DNA of 6,160 bases, from NCBI GenBank assembly GCA_050249455.1, contig JBFWQM010000284.1, positions 1 to 6,160 on the forward strand. The letters run 5' to 3'. The position numbers and the translations under genes were made by a program. Under the pieces are notes generated by a model that saw only the letters and a program-made list of their open reading frames with translations, ran no database searches and had not been told where the DNA came from. This stretch comes from JBFWQM01 sp050249455. GTDB lineage: Bacteria > Pseudomonadota > Alphaproteobacteria > MPNO01 > VGEU01. Shown one piece after another: positions 5,487 through 6,160 of this stretch (position 1 is its first letter; the number at the start of each line of letters is the position of its first letter).

Positions 5487-6160
5487 ATGAATTCGATGAC
5501 CAAGACCAGGCTTCATATCGTCTCGCGAACCCAGGGCAACAACCGGGCGGTCAAGGAAGGCCGGGTCGCGCTGCCCGATTTCGAGCTTGATTTCGAGGAG
5601 GTGCCGGTCCTCGTGAACGCCTTCCGCCGGATGGTGCGGGAGATGGCCTACGACGTCTGCGAGATGGCGCTGACCACCTATATCTGCGCCAAGGCGCACG
5701 GCGTGAAATTCACTGCGCTGCCGATCTTCCTGGTGCGCGATTTCCATCACGATACGATCCTGCATCACATCCCGTCGGGGCTGAAGTCGCCCGCCGACCT
5801 GGCGGGGAAGCGGGTCGGGGTCAACCGCGGGTACACGGTGACGACGGGTGTATGGAACCGCGCGATCATCCAGGACGAGTTCGGTGTCGACCTGTCCTCG
5901 ATCACCTGGGCGCCGTCGGGCGACGAGCATGTCGCGGACTACCGGCCGCCGGCCAACGTGCAGCCGCTCGAGGACGGCGACCTGGAGGGCCGGCTGTCGT
6001 CGGGCAAGCTCGTCGCGGCGGTCGGCACCAAGGTCGATCATCCCGACGTCGCCACGATGTACGCCGATCCGTTCGCGGCGGCGGTGTCGGCGCTGAAGAC
6101 GCGCGGGCTCTATCCGATCAACCATCTCGTGGTGGTGCGCGACGATCTGCTGGCGGAGAA
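5487..6160 (+). CDS. 4,5-dihydroxyphthalate decarboxylase/NMT1-like substrate-binding family protein, partial
   Basis: The first 224 codons are present with no stop before the right edge; relatives are about 320-340 residues, so roughly two thirds is seen. The fold is the periplasmic-binding-protein type shared by 4,5-dihydroxyphthalate decarboxylase and NMT1-like proteins. Family features are: an N-terminal strand RLHIVSRTQGNNRAVKEGRV (8-27), then REMAYDVCEMALTTYICAKA (51-70), where relatives read FDVSEMSLSSY, then ALPIFLVRDFHH (77-88), and SPADLAGKRVGVNRGYTVTTGVWNRAIIQDEFGVD (101-135). No signal peptide is seen (the start is MNSMTKTRLH), which argues for a cytosolic enzyme rather than a transporter binding protein. 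The start could be ATG 5487 or ATG 5496 (Met4); neither has a strong ribosome-binding site. It lies 12 bases after the Cys-Cys-tailed protein. It may decarboxylate a dihydroxy-aromatic acid; the substrate is inferred from family only. Confidence 0.87.
   Translation, partial: MNSMTKTRLHIVSRTQGNNRAVKEGRVALPDFELDFEEVPVLVNAFRRMVREMAYDVCEMALTTYICAKAHGVKFTALPIFLVRDFHHDTILHHIPSGLKSPADLAGKRVGVNRGYTVTTGVWNRAIIQDEFGVDLSSITWAPSGDEHVADYRPPANVQPLEDGDLEGRLSSGKLVAAVGTKVDHPDVATMYADPFAAAVSALKTRGLYPINHLVVVRDDLLAE

Noticed and set aside
5475..6125. A 216-codon minus-strand frame opposite the decarboxylase-like gene
   Set aside because: It is an antisense shadow with Arg/Asp/Val-rich composition; the plus strand carries the recognisable family sequence.

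Overview
The window is GC-rich, densely packed bacterial DNA. Base composition, gene density and the alphaproteobacterial look of several proteins (the shikimate-dehydrogenase-like N-terminus, the DUF5990 protein, the CobW GTPase) suggest an alphaproteobacterium. This rests on general resemblance only; there is no rRNA or other marker in the window.

Layout. Seven genes on the minus strand fill positions 1 to about 5063. In transcription order (right to left) they are: a zinc-binding MDR alcohol dehydrogenase, a CobW/COG0523 GTPase, a carboxymuconolactone-decarboxylase (CMD) family protein, a DUF5990 protein, two successive class II aldolase/adducin family proteins, and the N-terminal third of a shikimate/quinate dehydrogenase (AroE) family protein that runs off the left edge. 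Gaps between them are 3, 23, 76, 65, 10 and 37 bases, so most or all could be one operon. A 120-base divergent gap separates them from two plus-strand genes. These are a 96-residue protein of unknown function ending in Cys-Cys and, 12 bases later, a protein of the 4,5-dihydroxyphthalate decarboxylase/NMT1-like family that runs off the right edge.

Interpretation (inference). Three families with known decarboxylase members (class II aldolase type, CMD type, 4,5-dihydroxyphthalate decarboxylase type) sit beside an AroE-like and an MDR dehydrogenase. This looks like an accessory catabolic locus for an oxygenated cyclic or aromatic carboxylic acid (phthalate-, protocatechuate- or quinate-like). 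The substrate cannot be read from the sequence. The CobW GTPase belongs to a metallochaperone-type family and lies between predicted metalloenzymes (MDR upstream, class II aldolases downstream), so a metal-delivery role is plausible.

The points most worth following are: the loss of the usual shikimate-contacting Asn in the AroE-like protein; the missing acidic residue near the zinc site of the MDR protein; the paired class II aldolase-fold proteins; and the small Cys-Cys-tailed protein leading the plus-strand unit. I saw no tRNA, rRNA, CRISPR array, insertion sequence or phage signal. No intergenic gap exceeds 120 bases.
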